Below the pieces are notes generated by a model. It had not been told where the DNA came from. It made no database searches and saw only the letters and a program-made list of their open reading frames with translations. Of a stretch of DNA of 64,000 bases, positions 23,328-36,935 are shown piece by piece; positions within the stretch are counted from its first letter, which is position 1, and the number at the start of each line of letters is the position of its first letter. The position numbers and the translations under genes are program-made. The stretch lies in contig NZ_JAJQJI010000007.1 of the NCBI RefSeq assembly GCF_021213805.1, positions 124,001 through 188,000 on the forward strand, given 5' to 3'. Origin of the DNA: Mycobacterium sp. MYCO198283 (GTDB lineage Bacteria; Actinomycetota; Actinomycetes; Mycobacteriales; Mycobacteriaceae).

Positions 23328-24133
23328 TAGAGCAGCTGAGTGCTCGCGCCGCCGTCGGCGTACACGACGGTGCCGGTGGTGGCCGGCAGCCAGTCGGACA
23401 GCAACGCACAGACCGTCTTCGCGACCGGCGTCGGATCCTTCATGTTCCAGCCGAGCGGCGCGCGCTGATCCCAGCCCTGCTCCAGCAGCTGCATCTGCGC
23501 ACCGGCCTCGTCACCGAGCGCGCCGCCGACGATCGCGCTCATTGCGAGCGTCCGGATCGGGCCCGCCGCAACGAGATTGGACCGCACTCCGGCCGGACCG
23601 GCCTCCCGCGCGACGAACCTGTTCACCGACTCCAGCGCACTCTTGGCGACCGTCATCCAGTTGTAGGCCGGCATCGCGCGCGTCGGGTCGAAATCCATGC
23701 CGACGATGCTGCCGCCGGGGTTCATGATCGGCAGCACCGCTTTGGCCAGCGACGCGTAAGAGTACGCCGAGATGTGGATGCCCTTGGCGACGTCCTCCCA
23801 GGGCGCGTCGAAGAACGGGTTGATGCCCATGCCGGTCTGCGGCATGAAACCGATGGAGTGCACGACGCCGTCGAGGCGGTTGCCGTCGCCGATCACCTCG
23901 GTGACCCGGTCGGCCAGCGTGGCCAGGTGCTCGTCGTTCTGCACGTCGAGCTCGAGCAGCGGCGGCTTGGCGGGCAGCCGGTCGAGGATGCGCTCGATCA
24001 GCCGCATGCGGTTGAAACCCGTACAGACGATCTCGGCCCCGGCCTCCTGGGCCACCTTGGCGATGTAGAACGCGATCGACGAGTCGGTGATGATCCCCGT
24101 GACGAGGATGCGCTTGCCTGCCAGAAGCGTCAC
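23327..24133 (-). CDS. inhA: NADH-dependent enoyl-ACP reductase InhA
   Basis: FAS-II enoyl reductase that reduces 2-trans-enoyl-ACP during mycolic acid elongation; the target of isoniazid-NAD and ethionamide. 268 residues against 269 in M. tuberculosis (one missing near residue 3). The active-site Tyr157 and Lys164 ('[12 protein letters not shown]') correspond to Tyr158 and Lys165. The residues linked to isoniazid resistance are wild type: Ile20 (M. tb Ile21) in '[10 protein letters not shown]' and Ser93 (Ser94) in '[10 protein letters not shown]'. GTG at 24133 has AAGGA 8 nt upstream and lies 26 nt after mabA. mabA-inhA-hemH form one unit. Confidence 0.98.
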   Translation of the reverse strand: MTLLAGKRILVTGIITDSSIAFYIAKVAQEAGAEIVCTGFNRMRLIERILDRLPAKPPLLELDVQNDEHLATLADRVTEVIGDGNRLDGVVHSIGFMPQTGMGINPFFDAPWEDVAKGIHISAYSYASLAKAVLPIMNPGGSIVGMDFDPTRAMPAYNWMTVAKSALESVNRFVAREAGPAGVRSNLVAAGPIRTLAMSAIVGGALGDEAGAQMQLLEQGWDQRAPLGWNMKDPTPVAKTVCALLSDWLPATTGTVVYADGGASTQLL

Positions 24134-24159
24134 AGTGAAGGTCCTTGTCTCTTCGGTCC

Positions 24160-24960
<801 letters not shown>

Positions 24961-24989
24961 TCACCGCCACGCGGCCGAAATCGCCGGTG

Positions 24990-25997
24990 TCAGCCCGGCA
25001 GCCGGCGGTTGATCAGGAGTGCGGCCAGCGCCGAGAGCGCCAGCAGGAACGCCCCGAGCCGCACCCAGCCCTGGCTGGCGTCGCCCTGGATGGTCTCGTA
25101 ACCGATCTGTTCCTGCAGCGTGGTGAACACCTCTTTGAGTTGTTCGAGACTGGAGGCCGTGAACGCGGATCCGCCCGACAGGTCGGCGATCCGCTTGAGC
25201 ATCTCGTCGTCGACGGGCACCGGCTGGCGTTGGTCGTTGATCTCGACGTAGCCGTAGGGCGTACCGAACGACACCGTGGAGATCGGCACGTTCTGCTCGG
25301 CCGCGGTACGGGCGGCGGTGTAGGCGCCCTTGGGATTGTCCGGGTTGGACGGCACCGTCTCCTTGCCGTCGGACATCAGCACGATGCGCGCCGGCGGCGG
25401 CTCGTCGCCGCCGCCGATGACCGCACCGACGGTGGAGATGGCCTGCAGCGCCGTGAAGATCCCCTCGCCGGTGGCGGTCCGGTCGGCGAGCTCGAGGCGG
25501 TCGATCGCCGCCTTGCTGGCTTCGCGGTTGGTGGTCGGCGACACCAGCACGGTGGCGGTGCCGGCGTAGGAGATGAGGCCGAGGTTGATGCCGGGCGTGA
25601 GCTGATCGGCGAACTGCTTGGCGGCCTCCTTCGCCGCGTCGAGCCGGTTGGGCGCCACGTCGGTGGCCCGCATCGACTGGGACACGTCGATCACGAGCAT
25701 CACCACGGCGCGGTTGCGCGGGATCCGGATGTCGTTGGTGGGGCCGGCCATCGCGACGGTCAGCACCACCAGCGAGGTGATCAGCAGCGCGGCCGGCAGG
25801 TGCCGCCACCGGTTGGGCCGCTGCGGCGCAACGCTTTCCAGGAGCTCCATGTTCGCGAACCGCAGCACGCGGCGCTTTCGCGCGAGCTGCATGACGACGT
25901 AGAGCGCGACGAGCGCGAGGACGACGACGAGGAACAGCAGGAACCACGCGTGTTCGAAGCCCGTCAGGCTCATCGGCCCGAGCAGCGGCACGTTCAT
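24990..25997 (-). CDS. VWA-domain membrane protein (BatA/Rv1481-like)
   Basis: 335 residues. Two N-terminal transmembrane segments (about 17-36 and 67-85) flank a short cytoplasmic stretch. The von Willebrand A domain follows, with an intact MIDAS motif DVSQS at 104-108 ('[17 protein letters not shown]') and 'MSDGKET' near residue 205. A C-terminal helix (about 311-330, '[21 protein letters not shown]') gives the aerotolerance-protein (BatA) topology. It works in the MoxR1-DUF58-VWA group, thought to act as a chaperone or metal-insertion type system for membrane or periplasmic proteins. ATG at 25997; no strong ribosome binding site is seen. Confidence 0.9.
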   Translation of the reverse strand: MNVPLLGPMSLTGFEHAWFLLFLVVVLALVALYVVMQLARKRRVLRFANMELLESVAPQRPNRWRHLPAALLITSLVVLTVAMAGPTNDIRIPRNRAVVMLVIDVSQSMRATDVAPNRLDAAKEAAKQFADQLTPGINLGLISYAGTATVLVSPTTNREASKAAIDRLELADRTATGEGIFTALQAISTVGAVIGGGDEPPPARIVLMSDGKETVPSNPDNPKGAYTAARTAAEQNVPISTVSFGTPYGYVEINDQRQPVPVDDEMLKRIADLSGGSAFTASSLEQLKEVFTTLQEQIGYETIQGDASQGWVRLGAFLLALSALAALLINRRLPG

Positions 25998-26048
25998 ATC
26001 AGGAGCTCGATTCGCAAGGACGTCGGGTGCTGGGGTCGGCAGGCACGG

Positions 26049-27023
26049 CTACCGGCCCGCCAGGGCGCCGCGGCGGCGCGACGCGACGAACCGCACGATG
26101 TCGGCGATCCAGTCCCGGTCGGTCCGTAGCGTCATCAGCGGGGCGCCGCAGCGCCGCAGCGTGCGGGCCACCTCGTCGCGGTGCGCCGCGGCGGCCTTGG
26201 CGAAGTCGTTGCGCAGCTGCGCGTCGATGGTGAACTCGCGGGTCACGCCGGTCTCGGCGTCCTGCAGCACCACGTCGCCCACGTCGGGCAGTTCGACGTC
26301 GCGGGGGTCGAGCACCTCGATGCCCAGCACCTCGTGCCGGGCCGCCACCGCCCGCAGCGGTCGCATCCAGGTGATGGGTCCGAGGAAGTCGCTGATGATC
26401 ACCGCCATGCCGCGGCGGCGTTCCGGGCGGCGCAGCGCGTCGATCGCGGCGGCGAGGTCGCCGCGCACGCCCAGCGGCGCCCGCGGGCTGGTCGCGATGG
26501 CGCGCAGCATGCTCTGCTCGTGCATGCGGCCCGACCGCGCCGGCACCCGGATGATGTTCTCGCCGTTGGCGATCACGGCGCCGATGCGGTTGCCACCACC
26601 GCTGTTGAGGAAGGTGATGGCCGCCGCGGCGGCCACCGCGAGGTCGCGCTTCTCGCAGTTGGTGGTGCCGAAGTCGAGGCTGGCCGACATGTCGACGACG
26701 AGCCACGTCTCGAGTTCGCGGTCGGCGATCATCTCGCGGACGTGCGGCGTGGTGGTGCGGGCGGTGACCGACCAATCCATGCGGCGCACATCGTCGCCGG
26801 GCTGGTAGACCCGCGACTCGCCCGGCTCCGACCCGGGACCCGGGATCAGCCCCAGGTGGTTGCCGTGCAGCACGCCGTCCAGCCGGCGGCGGATGGTGAG
26901 CTCGAGCGTCCGCAGCGCGGCCGTGAGCTTCGGGTCACCGATCTGGCCGCGCTGCATCGACGGCAGCCCGGCGTTCGGCACGGCCGGATCGGCTCCCGAA
27001 CTGGGCACCGACGCCGTACTCAC
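26049..27023 (-). CDS. DUF58 domain protein (Rv1480-like)
   Basis: 324 residues, soluble, with no membrane helices. The DUF58 signature 'GDDVRRMDWSVTARTTTPHVREMIADRELETWLVVDMSASLDFG' contains a VWA-like metal site (DMSAS). Members of this family are regularly encoded between moxR and a VWA gene, as here. GTG at 27023 overlaps the moxR1 stop (GTGA, 27020-27023), so translation is coupled. A biochemical role has not been settled for the family. Confidence 0.9.
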   Translation of the reverse strand: MSTASVPSSGADPAVPNAGLPSMQRGQIGDPKLTAALRTLELTIRRRLDGVLHGNHLGLIPGPGSEPGESRVYQPGDDVRRMDWSVTARTTTPHVREMIADRELETWLVVDMSASLDFGTTNCEKRDLAVAAAAAITFLNSGGGNRIGAVIANGENIIRVPARSGRMHEQSMLRAIATSPRAPLGVRGDLAAAIDALRRPERRRGMAVIISDFLGPITWMRPLRAVAARHEVLGIEVLDPRDVELPDVGDVVLQDAETGVTREFTIDAQLRNDFAKAAAAHRDEVARTLRRCGAPLMTLRTDRDWIADIVRFVASRRRGALAGR

Positions 27024-28168
27024 CGACCGCCCGGTGCGGCACCGGCGGGCACCGCCGAGGACATCGGCTGACCCTGCTGCGGCACGGCGTTCACCTGCGG
27101 CAGGGCGACGGTCTGCAGCACCCGGTTCACCACGGTGTCCGGCGAGATGTCGTCGGCGAGCGCGTCGTAGGTGAGCACCAGCCGGTGGCGCAGCACGTCC
27201 GGGATGACCTCCAGCACGTCCTGCGGCACCACGTAGTCGCGGCCGCGCACCAGCGCCAGCGCGCGCGCTGCCGCGATCGTGCCCAGCGAGGCGCGCGGCG
27301 ACGCCCCGTAGGCGATCCAGTTCTTGACGTCGGGCATGCCGAACTGCTCGGGCCGGCGCGTCGCGGTGATCACGCGGACGACGTAGTCGACGAGCGCGTG
27401 GTGCACGAAGTTGTTCGCGGCCAGTTCCTGCAGTCGCAGCAGGTCGCCCGTGGCGAGGATCTGCTTGGGCTCCGGCGGGGTGACCCCCATCCGGTAGATG
27501 ATCTCGCGCTCCTCCTCCGGCGTCGGGTAGTCGACGTTGATCTTGAACAGGAAGCGGTCGCGCTGCGCCTCGGGCAGCGGATACACGCCCTCGTTCTCGA
27601 TCGGGTTCTGCGTGGCCATGACCAGGAACGGCTTGGGCATCGGGTAGGTCCTGCCGCCGATGGAGAGCTTGCGCTCGGCCATCACCTCGAGCAGCGCCGA
27701 CTGCACCTTCGCCGGTGCGCGGTTGATCTCGTCGGCGAGCAGGAAGTTGGCCACCACCGGGCCGAGCTCGGTGTCGAACTCCTCCTTGCCCTGCCGGTAG
27801 ATCCGGGTGCCGATGATGTCGGTGGGCACCAGGTCGGGGGTGAACTGGATGCGGGAGAACGTGCCGCCGACCACGCGGGCGAACGTCTCGACCGCCAGTG
27901 TCTTCGCGACGCCGGGAACGCCTTCGAGCAGCACGTGACCCTTGGCGAGCAACCCCACGAGGATGCGCTCGATGAGCTGGTCCTGGCCGACGATGATCCG
28001 CTTGACCTCGAAGATCGCCCGTTCCAGCGTCTGCACCTCGCCGCCCAGGCCGCCGCCCTCGCCGTCCGGGCGGCTACCGGCTCCCGCCGCGGGATAGCCG
28101 GGCACCTGGCCTCCGCCCGGACCCGGATACCCTCCGGCGCCCTGCGGCGGCCCACTCGGTGACGTCAT
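27020..28168 (-). CDS. moxR1: MoxR-type AAA+ ATPase
   Basis: 382 residues. A Gly/Pro-rich N-terminal tail (about residues 1-42) precedes the AAA+ core. Walker A is GVPGVAKT at 83-90, Walker B is in 'NFLLADEINRAPAKVQSALLEVM', sensor 1 is 'FLVMATQNPIENEGVYPLPEAQRDRF', and the C-terminal lid domain follows. MoxR ATPases act with VWA proteins as chaperones; in M. tuberculosis MoxR1 (Rv1479) is encoded beside ripA/ripB. ATG at 28168 has GGGAGG 7 nt upstream. A 133-bp gap separates it from ripB, and no clear promoter is seen there. Confidence 0.94.
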   Translation of the reverse strand: MTSPSGPPQGAGGYPGPGGGQVPGYPAAGAGSRPDGEGGGLGGEVQTLERAIFEVKRIIVGQDQLIERILVGLLAKGHVLLEGVPGVAKTLAVETFARVVGGTFSRIQFTPDLVPTDIIGTRIYRQGKEEFDTELGPVVANFLLADEINRAPAKVQSALLEVMAERKLSIGGRTYPMPKPFLVMATQNPIENEGVYPLPEAQRDRFLFKINVDYPTPEEEREIIYRMGVTPPEPKQILATGDLLRLQELAANNFVHHALVDYVVRVITATRRPEQFGMPDVKNWIAYGASPRASLGTIAAARALALVRGRDYVVPQDVLEVIPDVLRHRLVLTYDALADDISPDTVVNRVLQTVALPQVNAVPQQGQPMSSAVPAGAAPGGR

Positions 28169-28301
28169 GAAGGTCCTCCCACGGCTTGCGGCGTTGATGT
28201 GCGTTCGCGCTGGGCGGCCGGAGCACACCCGTCGTCAACTATTCCAGGCCCGCCGGGTTCCGTCGACGGCGCTGCCGTTCGCCCACGTCGGGCGCGGGCG
28301 C

Positions 28302-28988
28302 TCAGGTCTCGATGATGCGCGCGAGGAACGGCTGCAGGCCCGACGTGCGCAGCGGGCTCACGGTCACCTTGCCGGCGCTGCCCGACGCCTCCAGCATCTT
28401 GCCGCCGCCGAGGTAGATCGCCACGTGCTGGCTGCCGCCGGGACCCCAGAACAGCAGGTCGCCCCGCTTGGCCTGCGACTGCGGCACCTTGCGGCCGGTG
28501 TTGTACTGGTCGCCGGAGTACTTGGGGATGAGCACGCCGACGCCGGCGAACGCGAACTGGGTGAGGCCCGAGCAGTCGAACCCGACGGTGTCGGCACCGG
28601 AGTCGATGCCGCGGCTGGGACCGGTCGGTTTGCCGCCACCCCACGAGTACGGCACGCCGAGCTGCGTCCCGCCGCGGCGGATCACGTACTCGATGGCCTG
28701 CGGCCCGCGCACGCGGCCCGGCGCGACGCTCGCCGGGGCCGCCGCGTCGCCGCCGAGGCCGAGGCTGCCCAGGAACTTGCGGCCGAGGTCCATCGTCGCC
28801 TGGGTCGCCTGCGCGCTGGCCGCCAGCGAGGCGTTGGCGATCGCCAGCGGATCGCCGGGCGCCCCGGCGCTGACCACCTTCGGCAGCGTCGGATCCCAGC
28901 CGGCGTCCGGTTCGGCGGCCGCCGGGGTGGCCAGCGCCACCGCGACCAGCGCGGGGGCGAGCAGGGCGAGGAGCAGTCGGCGCGTCAT
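28302..28988 (-). CDS. ripB: NlpC/P60 peptidoglycan endopeptidase RipB
   Basis: 228 residues with a cleavable signal peptide (residues 1-25, ending ATPAAAEP). Only a short region precedes the NlpC/P60 domain, unlike RipA with its coiled coil. Catalytic residues are Cys139 ('VGFDCSGLTQFAF'), His188 ('GSQHVAIYLGGG') and Glu200. Such enzymes cleave the D-glutamyl-meso-diaminopimelate bond of peptidoglycan stems. Length is close to M. tuberculosis RipB (241). ATG at 28988, 11 nt after ripA, in the same transcript. Lacking the inhibitory N-terminal domain, it may be constitutively active. Confidence 0.94.
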   Translation of the reverse strand: MTRRLLLALLAPALVAVALATPAAAEPDAGWDPTLPKVVSAGAPGDPLAIANASLAASAQATQATMDLGRKFLGSLGLGGDAAAPASVAPGRVRGPQAIEYVIRRGGTQLGVPYSWGGGKPTGPSRGIDSGADTVGFDCSGLTQFAFAGVGVLIPKYSGDQYNTGRKVPQSQAKRGDLLFWGPGGSQHVAIYLGGGKMLEASGSAGKVTVSPLRTSGLQPFLARIIET

Positions 28989-28999
28989 GGATCCTTCGG

Positions 29000-30424
29000 T
29001 CAGTACTCGATGTAGCGCACGACGTAGGGCGTCATGCCGCTGGTCCGCACCGGCGACACCTTGACGGTCGACCCGGTGTAGGGGGCTTCCAGCATCTGGC
29101 CGTTGCCGAGGTAGATGGTCACGTGCTGGCTGCCGCCGGGGCCGTAGAAGATGACGTCGCCGCGGCGCATCTGCGACGACGGGATCTTGCGGCCCATCTC
29201 GTACTGCGAACCCGAGTAGTGCGGCAGCTTGATGCCGACGCCGGCGAACGCGTACAGCACCAGGCCGGAGCAGTCGAATCCGACCGTGCCGGCGCCCGAG
29301 TCGATGCCGCGGCTCGGGCCGGCTGCGTTGCCACCGCCCCACGAGTACGGCACGCCCATCTGCGACATGCCGCGGCGGATCACGTACTCCGCCGCCTGGC
29401 GGCCGTAGACGCGCGGGATCCGGCCGCCGTTGGTGATCCCGGTGTCGGCCGGCTTGAGGAGCCCCACGCTGCGCAGGAAGTTGCGGCCGAGGTCGGAGGT
29501 GACCTGGGCGGACGTGGCGGAGATGCCGAGCACCGCGTTGACGATCGCGATCGGATCGCCGCTGACGAACGCGCTCGGGACCTGCGGCAGCGTCGGATCC
29601 CAGGCCGTGTCCCAGTTCTGCGCGCGTCCTGCCGATGCCGGCGCGGCGTCCCAGTCGGCTCCGCGCGCCGGGGCTTTCGGTGCGGCCGGCGCCGTGGTCG
29701 CGGCCGCCGCAGCCGCGGTGACGGTGGCGGGCTTGGCGCGGGCGGCGTCGAGGCGCGCCTGGGCGTCGGCCCGTTCGGCGCTGAGCTTGTCGAGTTCGGT
29801 GCGCTGCGCGCCGAAGGTCTGCTGAGCGTCGCGCAGCGCGGCCACCGCGTCGTCCATGCGGTGCTGGGCGGCGGCGGTGGCCTCGTCGGCCTGCTGCTGC
29901 GCGGCGCGGGCCCGCGACTCGCGGTCGGCCTGCTCGGTGCGGGCCGCCTTGAGGTCGGCCAGCACCTGCCGGCCCGCGCTCGCCGCCGCCTCGCCCGCGC
30001 TGGCCGAGGCCAGCACCTCGTCGGGCGTGCCCCCGGCCAGCAGCGGCATGGTGGGGCCGCCCCGGTACATCGCCCCGGCGAACGCGTCGAGGCGGTGCTG
30101 GGCGTCGGCGATCGCGGTGTCGGCGTCGGCGACGGCCCGCCGGCTCGCCGCCACCTCGGCGCGGGCGGCGTCCGCGCGGTCGCGGGCCGTCTGCACCTCG
30201 GCGATCGCCTTATTGACGCTCTCCTGCTTCTGCTGCACCTGCGCGCCGAGGTCTTCGAGCCGCTGATCGGCGTCGGCGACGGCGGCGATGAGCGAGGCGA
30301 CGTCACCGGGCGGCGCGGCCGGCGCCGGTTCCGCGGCGGCCAGCCCCGGGGTACCGAGGACGAGGGTGAGGCTGACCGCCGCCGCGCAACCCCGCGCGCG
30401 GCGGCTGAAACTGCTGAGCCCCAT
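29000..30424 (-). CDS. ripA: Peptidoglycan endopeptidase RipA
   Basis: 474 residues (M. tuberculosis RipA has 472). Signal peptide 1-31 (ending LAAAEP) leads into a long Ala/Glu/Gln-rich coiled coil (about 38-240, 'QQKQESVNKAIAEVQTARDRADAARAEV' in part). A linker follows, then the NlpC/P60 domain with Cys385, His434 and Glu446, matching M. tb Cys383, His432 and Glu444. It splits septal peptidoglycan with RpfB and is needed for daughter-cell separation. ATG at 30424; the upstream 187 bp hold an inverted repeat reported separately. ripA-ripB-moxR1-DUF58-VWA run in the same direction. Confidence 0.96.
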   Translation of the reverse strand: MGLSSFSRRARGCAAAVSLTLVLGTPGLAAAEPAPAAPPGDVASLIAAVADADQRLEDLGAQVQQKQESVNKAIAEVQTARDRADAARAEVAASRRAVADADTAIADAQHRLDAFAGAMYRGGPTMPLLAGGTPDEVLASASAGEAAASAGRQVLADLKAARTEQADRESRARAAQQQADEATAAAQHRMDDAVAALRDAQQTFGAQRTELDKLSAERADAQARLDAARAKPATVTAAAAAATTAPAAPKAPARGADWDAAPASAGRAQNWDTAWDPTLPQVPSAFVSGDPIAIVNAVLGISATSAQVTSDLGRNFLRSVGLLKPADTGITNGGRIPRVYGRQAAEYVIRRGMSQMGVPYSWGGGNAAGPSRGIDSGAGTVGFDCSGLVLYAFAGVGIKLPHYSGSQYEMGRKIPSSQMRRGDVIFYGPGGSQHVTIYLGNGQMLEAPYTGSTVKVSPVRTSGMTPYVVRYIEY

Positions 30425-30555
30425 GGGCTTCGTCTCCTACGACGTCCGTGCCGACAATCGGCGTGAGCCAAGACGCCTCAGCAGTCACAGAAGACACGGT
30501 GCTACCAGCGGCGCCAATCGCACCGTACGTCACTTATTTCACTGAGAGCACTTAG

Positions 30556-30595
30556 GTAACAAACTACAAATCTGTAATTGCGAAAGCTGTTACCG
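30556..30595. repeat. Inverted repeat upstream of ripA
   Basis: GGTAACA and TGTTACC arms (7 bp, perfect) are separated by 26 nt of AT-richer sequence, about 130-170 bp before the ripA start and just beyond the 3' end of the Rv1476-like gene. It could be a terminator-type hairpin for that gene or a response-regulator site. MtrA is reported to control ripA in M. tuberculosis and favours GTAACA/GTCACA half-sites, but the spacing here does not clearly match. Confidence 0.4.
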
Positions 30596-30611
30596 GATGG
30601 TGATCGAGGAG

Positions 30612-31175
30612 TCAGTCCGCGTCGGCCGGCGCGGGGTCGGGGCGCCCGGCGGCCACCGCTCGCGCCCGCCGCTGCAGCCAGCGCGTGCCCGCCACGGCGC
30701 CCGCCACCAGCACCACCAGCGCGATCGTCCACGCCGTCCACGGGAACTGCGGAGAGGTGATCTCGCCGACGAAGTTCTGCGCGCTCTGCACCGGGTTGCC
30801 GGTTTTCGCGACGTCCTGTCCCGCCTCGAGCGTCGACCGGTCGAACGTCGAGGAGTAGGTGCCCACATACGACGGGCTGAGCACGAGCACGGTGGCATCC
30901 GGATAGGCGCTGCCGACCTCGGTCGCGATGTCGCGCAACGGTTCGTCACGCGGCGGGTTGCTGGCGAGCACCACGATCTTGAGGTCCACGCCCCGGGCGG
31001 CCGCGTCGGCGACCACCTGCCGCAGCGCCCCGACGTCGGCGCCGGGCGCGGCCACCGCGTCGTCGGCGACGTCGGCCACCACCGCGTCGACACACGCGTC
31101 GGGGTTCGCCGGATCGAGGCCGACGGTGGTGCACAGTTCGGCGGGGATGAACATCGGCGCCGGCATGGTCGTCAC
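30612..31175 (-). CDS. Rv1476-family membrane protein
   Basis: 187 residues. The N-terminal domain (about 1-140) should be outside or at the membrane face, with 'FIPAELCTTVGLDPANPDACVDAVVADV', 'VDLKIVVLASNPPRDEPLRDIATEVG' and 'TVLVLSPSYVGTYSSTFDR'. One transmembrane helix follows (about 146-165, '[21 protein letters not shown]') with a basic cytoplasmic tail. The N-terminal domain resembles the TPM-like domains of membrane proteins only loosely. Function unknown. GTG at 31175 is chosen: TACGGT (31188-31183) ends 7 nt upstream, so the message is leaderless. It precedes ripA in the same direction. Confidence 0.85.
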   Translation of the reverse strand: MTTMPAPMFIPAELCTTVGLDPANPDACVDAVVADVADDAVAAPGADVGALRQVVADAAARGVDLKIVVLASNPPRDEPLRDIATEVGSAYPDATVLVLSPSYVGTYSSTFDRSTLEAGQDVAKTGNPVQSAQNFVGEITSPQFPWTAWTIALVVLVAGAVAGTRWLQRRARAVAAGRPDPAPADAD

Positions 31176-31262
31176 GGCGAAAACCGTACCGCTGCACCCG
31201 AGCCCCGGGTGTTCCCGACCCGCCAGCGGGTACCCCGCTACCGGGCGCCGCCCCTACGCTCA

Positions 31263-31278
31263 CAGTACGGACGTACTG
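31263..31278. promoter_or_regulatory. AcnR-type operator in acn promoter
   Basis: CAGTACggacGTACTG matches the Corynebacterium AcnR consensus CAGNACnnncGTACTG at every defined base. A -10 box TAGGCT follows at 31280-31285, so the operator covers the -35/spacer region, the position expected for repression. The TetR gene downstream of acn is the likely binder. Confidence 0.88.
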
Positions 31279-31339
31279 TTAGGCTCGAAGTGTCGCCGAC
31301 ACAGCCCGTCGGCGCAACCGTGGAGATCGGGAGTTGATT

Positions 31340-34204
<2,865 letters not shown>

Positions 34205-34214
34205 CGGACGGATC

Positions 34215-34799
34215 ATGCCCCGGGTCAGTGACGACCACCTGGCGGCACGCCGCCGCCAGATACTCGACGGCGCACGTCGCTGTTTCGCCGAATTCGGCTA
34301 CGACAAGGCGACGGTGCGCCGGCTCGAGCAGTCGGTCGGGCTGTCCCGGGGCGCGATCTTTCACCACTTCCGCGACAAGGACACGCTGTTCTTCGAACTG
34401 GCACGCGAAGACGCCGAGCGGATGGCCGACGTGGCCGCCCGCGAGGGACTCATCCAGGTGATGCGCGAGATGCTGGCGGCGCCCGAGCAGTTCGACTGGC
34501 TCGCGACCCGGCTGGAGATCGCCCGCAAGCTCCGCAACGATCCGGAGTTCAACCGCGGCTGGTCGGAGCGCTCAGCGGAGCTGTCCGCGGCCACCTCGGC
34601 GCGGCTGCACCGGCAGAAGCAAGCCGGCCGACTCCGCGACGACGTGCCGAGCGAGGTGCTGCAGACCTATCTCGATCTGGTGCTCGACGGCCTGGTGGCG
34701 CGGCTGGCGTCCGGCGACGACCCGGGCCGGTTGTCGGCCGTCCTCGACCTCGTCGAAGCGTCGGTCAGACAGCCGACATCGGCCGACGACGGTGGTTAG
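34215..34799 (+). CDS. acnR: TetR-family repressor AcnR
   Basis: 194 residues. The N-terminal TetR helix-turn-helix is clear: 'RRRQILDGARRCFAEFGYDKATVRRLEQSVGLSRGAIFHHFRDKDTLF' (residues 12-59). It lies 10 nt after acn in the same direction, as acnR does in Corynebacterium and Rv1474c in M. tuberculosis. Together with the operator match at 31263-31278 this supports a role as repressor of acn and therefore of its own gene. The C-terminal ligand domain (citrate and Fe have been reported for corynebacterial/mycobacterial AcnR) shows no decisive motif. The 3' end overlaps the opposite-strand mini-HTH gene by 35 nt. Confidence 0.92.
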   Translation: MPRVSDDHLAARRRQILDGARRCFAEFGYDKATVRRLEQSVGLSRGAIFHHFRDKDTLFFELAREDAERMADVAAREGLIQVMREMLAAPEQFDWLATRLEIARKLRNDPEFNRGWSERSAELSAATSARLHRQKQAGRLRDDVPSEVLQTYLDLVLDGLVARLASGDDPGRLSAVLDLVEASVRQPTSADDGG

Positions 34800-34965
34800 G
34801 CCCGCCGCGGCTTCGCATCGGCGTGCCCGATTCCCGCAACATGCTGTGGATCGAGCCGTAGGACCACCCCGTCGCCGCCATCAGGCTTCGGATGCTGGCA
34901 CCGCTCTCGTATCGGCTGCGCAGCTCCTGCAGTAGTTCCCTACGCCCCGGATCGGTCTTCCGCAT
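34765..34965 (-). CDS. Small helix-turn-helix protein (Rv1473A-like)
   Basis: 66 residues, basic. A helix-turn-helix is visible: 'LLQELRSRYESGASIRSLMAATGWSYGSIHSMLRESG', with a 'GRRELLQELR' lead-in and an Arg-rich tail ('RSRGGPNHRRRP'). It resembles the small regulators common in actinobacteria and matches the position and size of Rv1473A. Targets unknown. ATG at 34965. Its 3' end overlaps acnR on the other strand by 35 nt, so the messages could interact. Confidence 0.75.
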   Translation of the reverse strand: MRKTDPGRRELLQELRSRYESGASIRSLMAATGWSYGSIHSMLRESGTPMRSRGGPNHRRRPMSAV

Positions 34966-35062
34966 CGAGTTCCTCCCCTACCGAATCGTCGGTTCCCCCG
35001 TGGTTGGCAGGGTAGGGAGCGGTGCTCGCCGACACGCCGCTTTCGCCGAGAATTCCGGCGGG

Positions 35063-36691
<1,629 letters not shown>

Positions 36692-36935
36692 GACGCACGC
36701 TCCTGCTCGCTGGGTGTCGAAGGGTGAAAGTGGGCGCCCGCGGGATGTGGTCGACGACGAGCTGCCCGCGGCGTGCTGTCCCGCCTCCCAGGCTAGCGGC
36801 GTTCAGTCCATCCCACGATGTGCGTTTGGTCAAACCCGCCACCCGAGGTGAGCAGCTGAAGTCGTGCACGCCGAACCCACGCTGCGGTTCTAGGCTCGAG
36901 GCCGAATCAACTCCCCACTCGCCGAAGGGAACGCG
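36692..36935. promoter_or_regulatory. Divergent intergenic region with EspC-like cassette promoter
   Basis: 244 bp between the ABC-F gene and the EspC-like gene. A plus-strand -10 box TAGGCT is at 36891-36896, about 40 bp before the GTG at 36936, and GAAGGGA (36924-36930) is the ribosome binding site. A short palindrome GTTTGgtCAAAC is at 36824-36835. No open reading frame of note and no clear operator for a known regulator. Confidence 0.45.

Noticed and set aside
23327..24133. Isoniazid-resistance changes in InhA
   Set aside because: The residues matching M. tuberculosis Ile21 and Ser94 are wild type, and the one-residue length difference lies outside the active site.
28364..29334. The near-identical ripB and ripA 3' regions as a possible recent repeat or mobile element
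   Set aside because: The similarity is that of two NlpC/P60 paralogues with conserved catalytic motifs. There are no terminal repeats or transposase, and the tandem pair is ancestral in mycobacteria.
30425..30611. A c-di-AMP (ydaO) riboswitch before ripA
   Set aside because: Such riboswitches precede some actinobacterial cell-wall hydrolase genes, but I could not find their conserved core in this gap.
36824..36835. GTTTGgtCAAAC palindrome as the operator of the EspC-like cassette
   Set aside because: It is about 60 bp upstream of the -10 box, short, and matches no known regulator; chance occurrence is likely.
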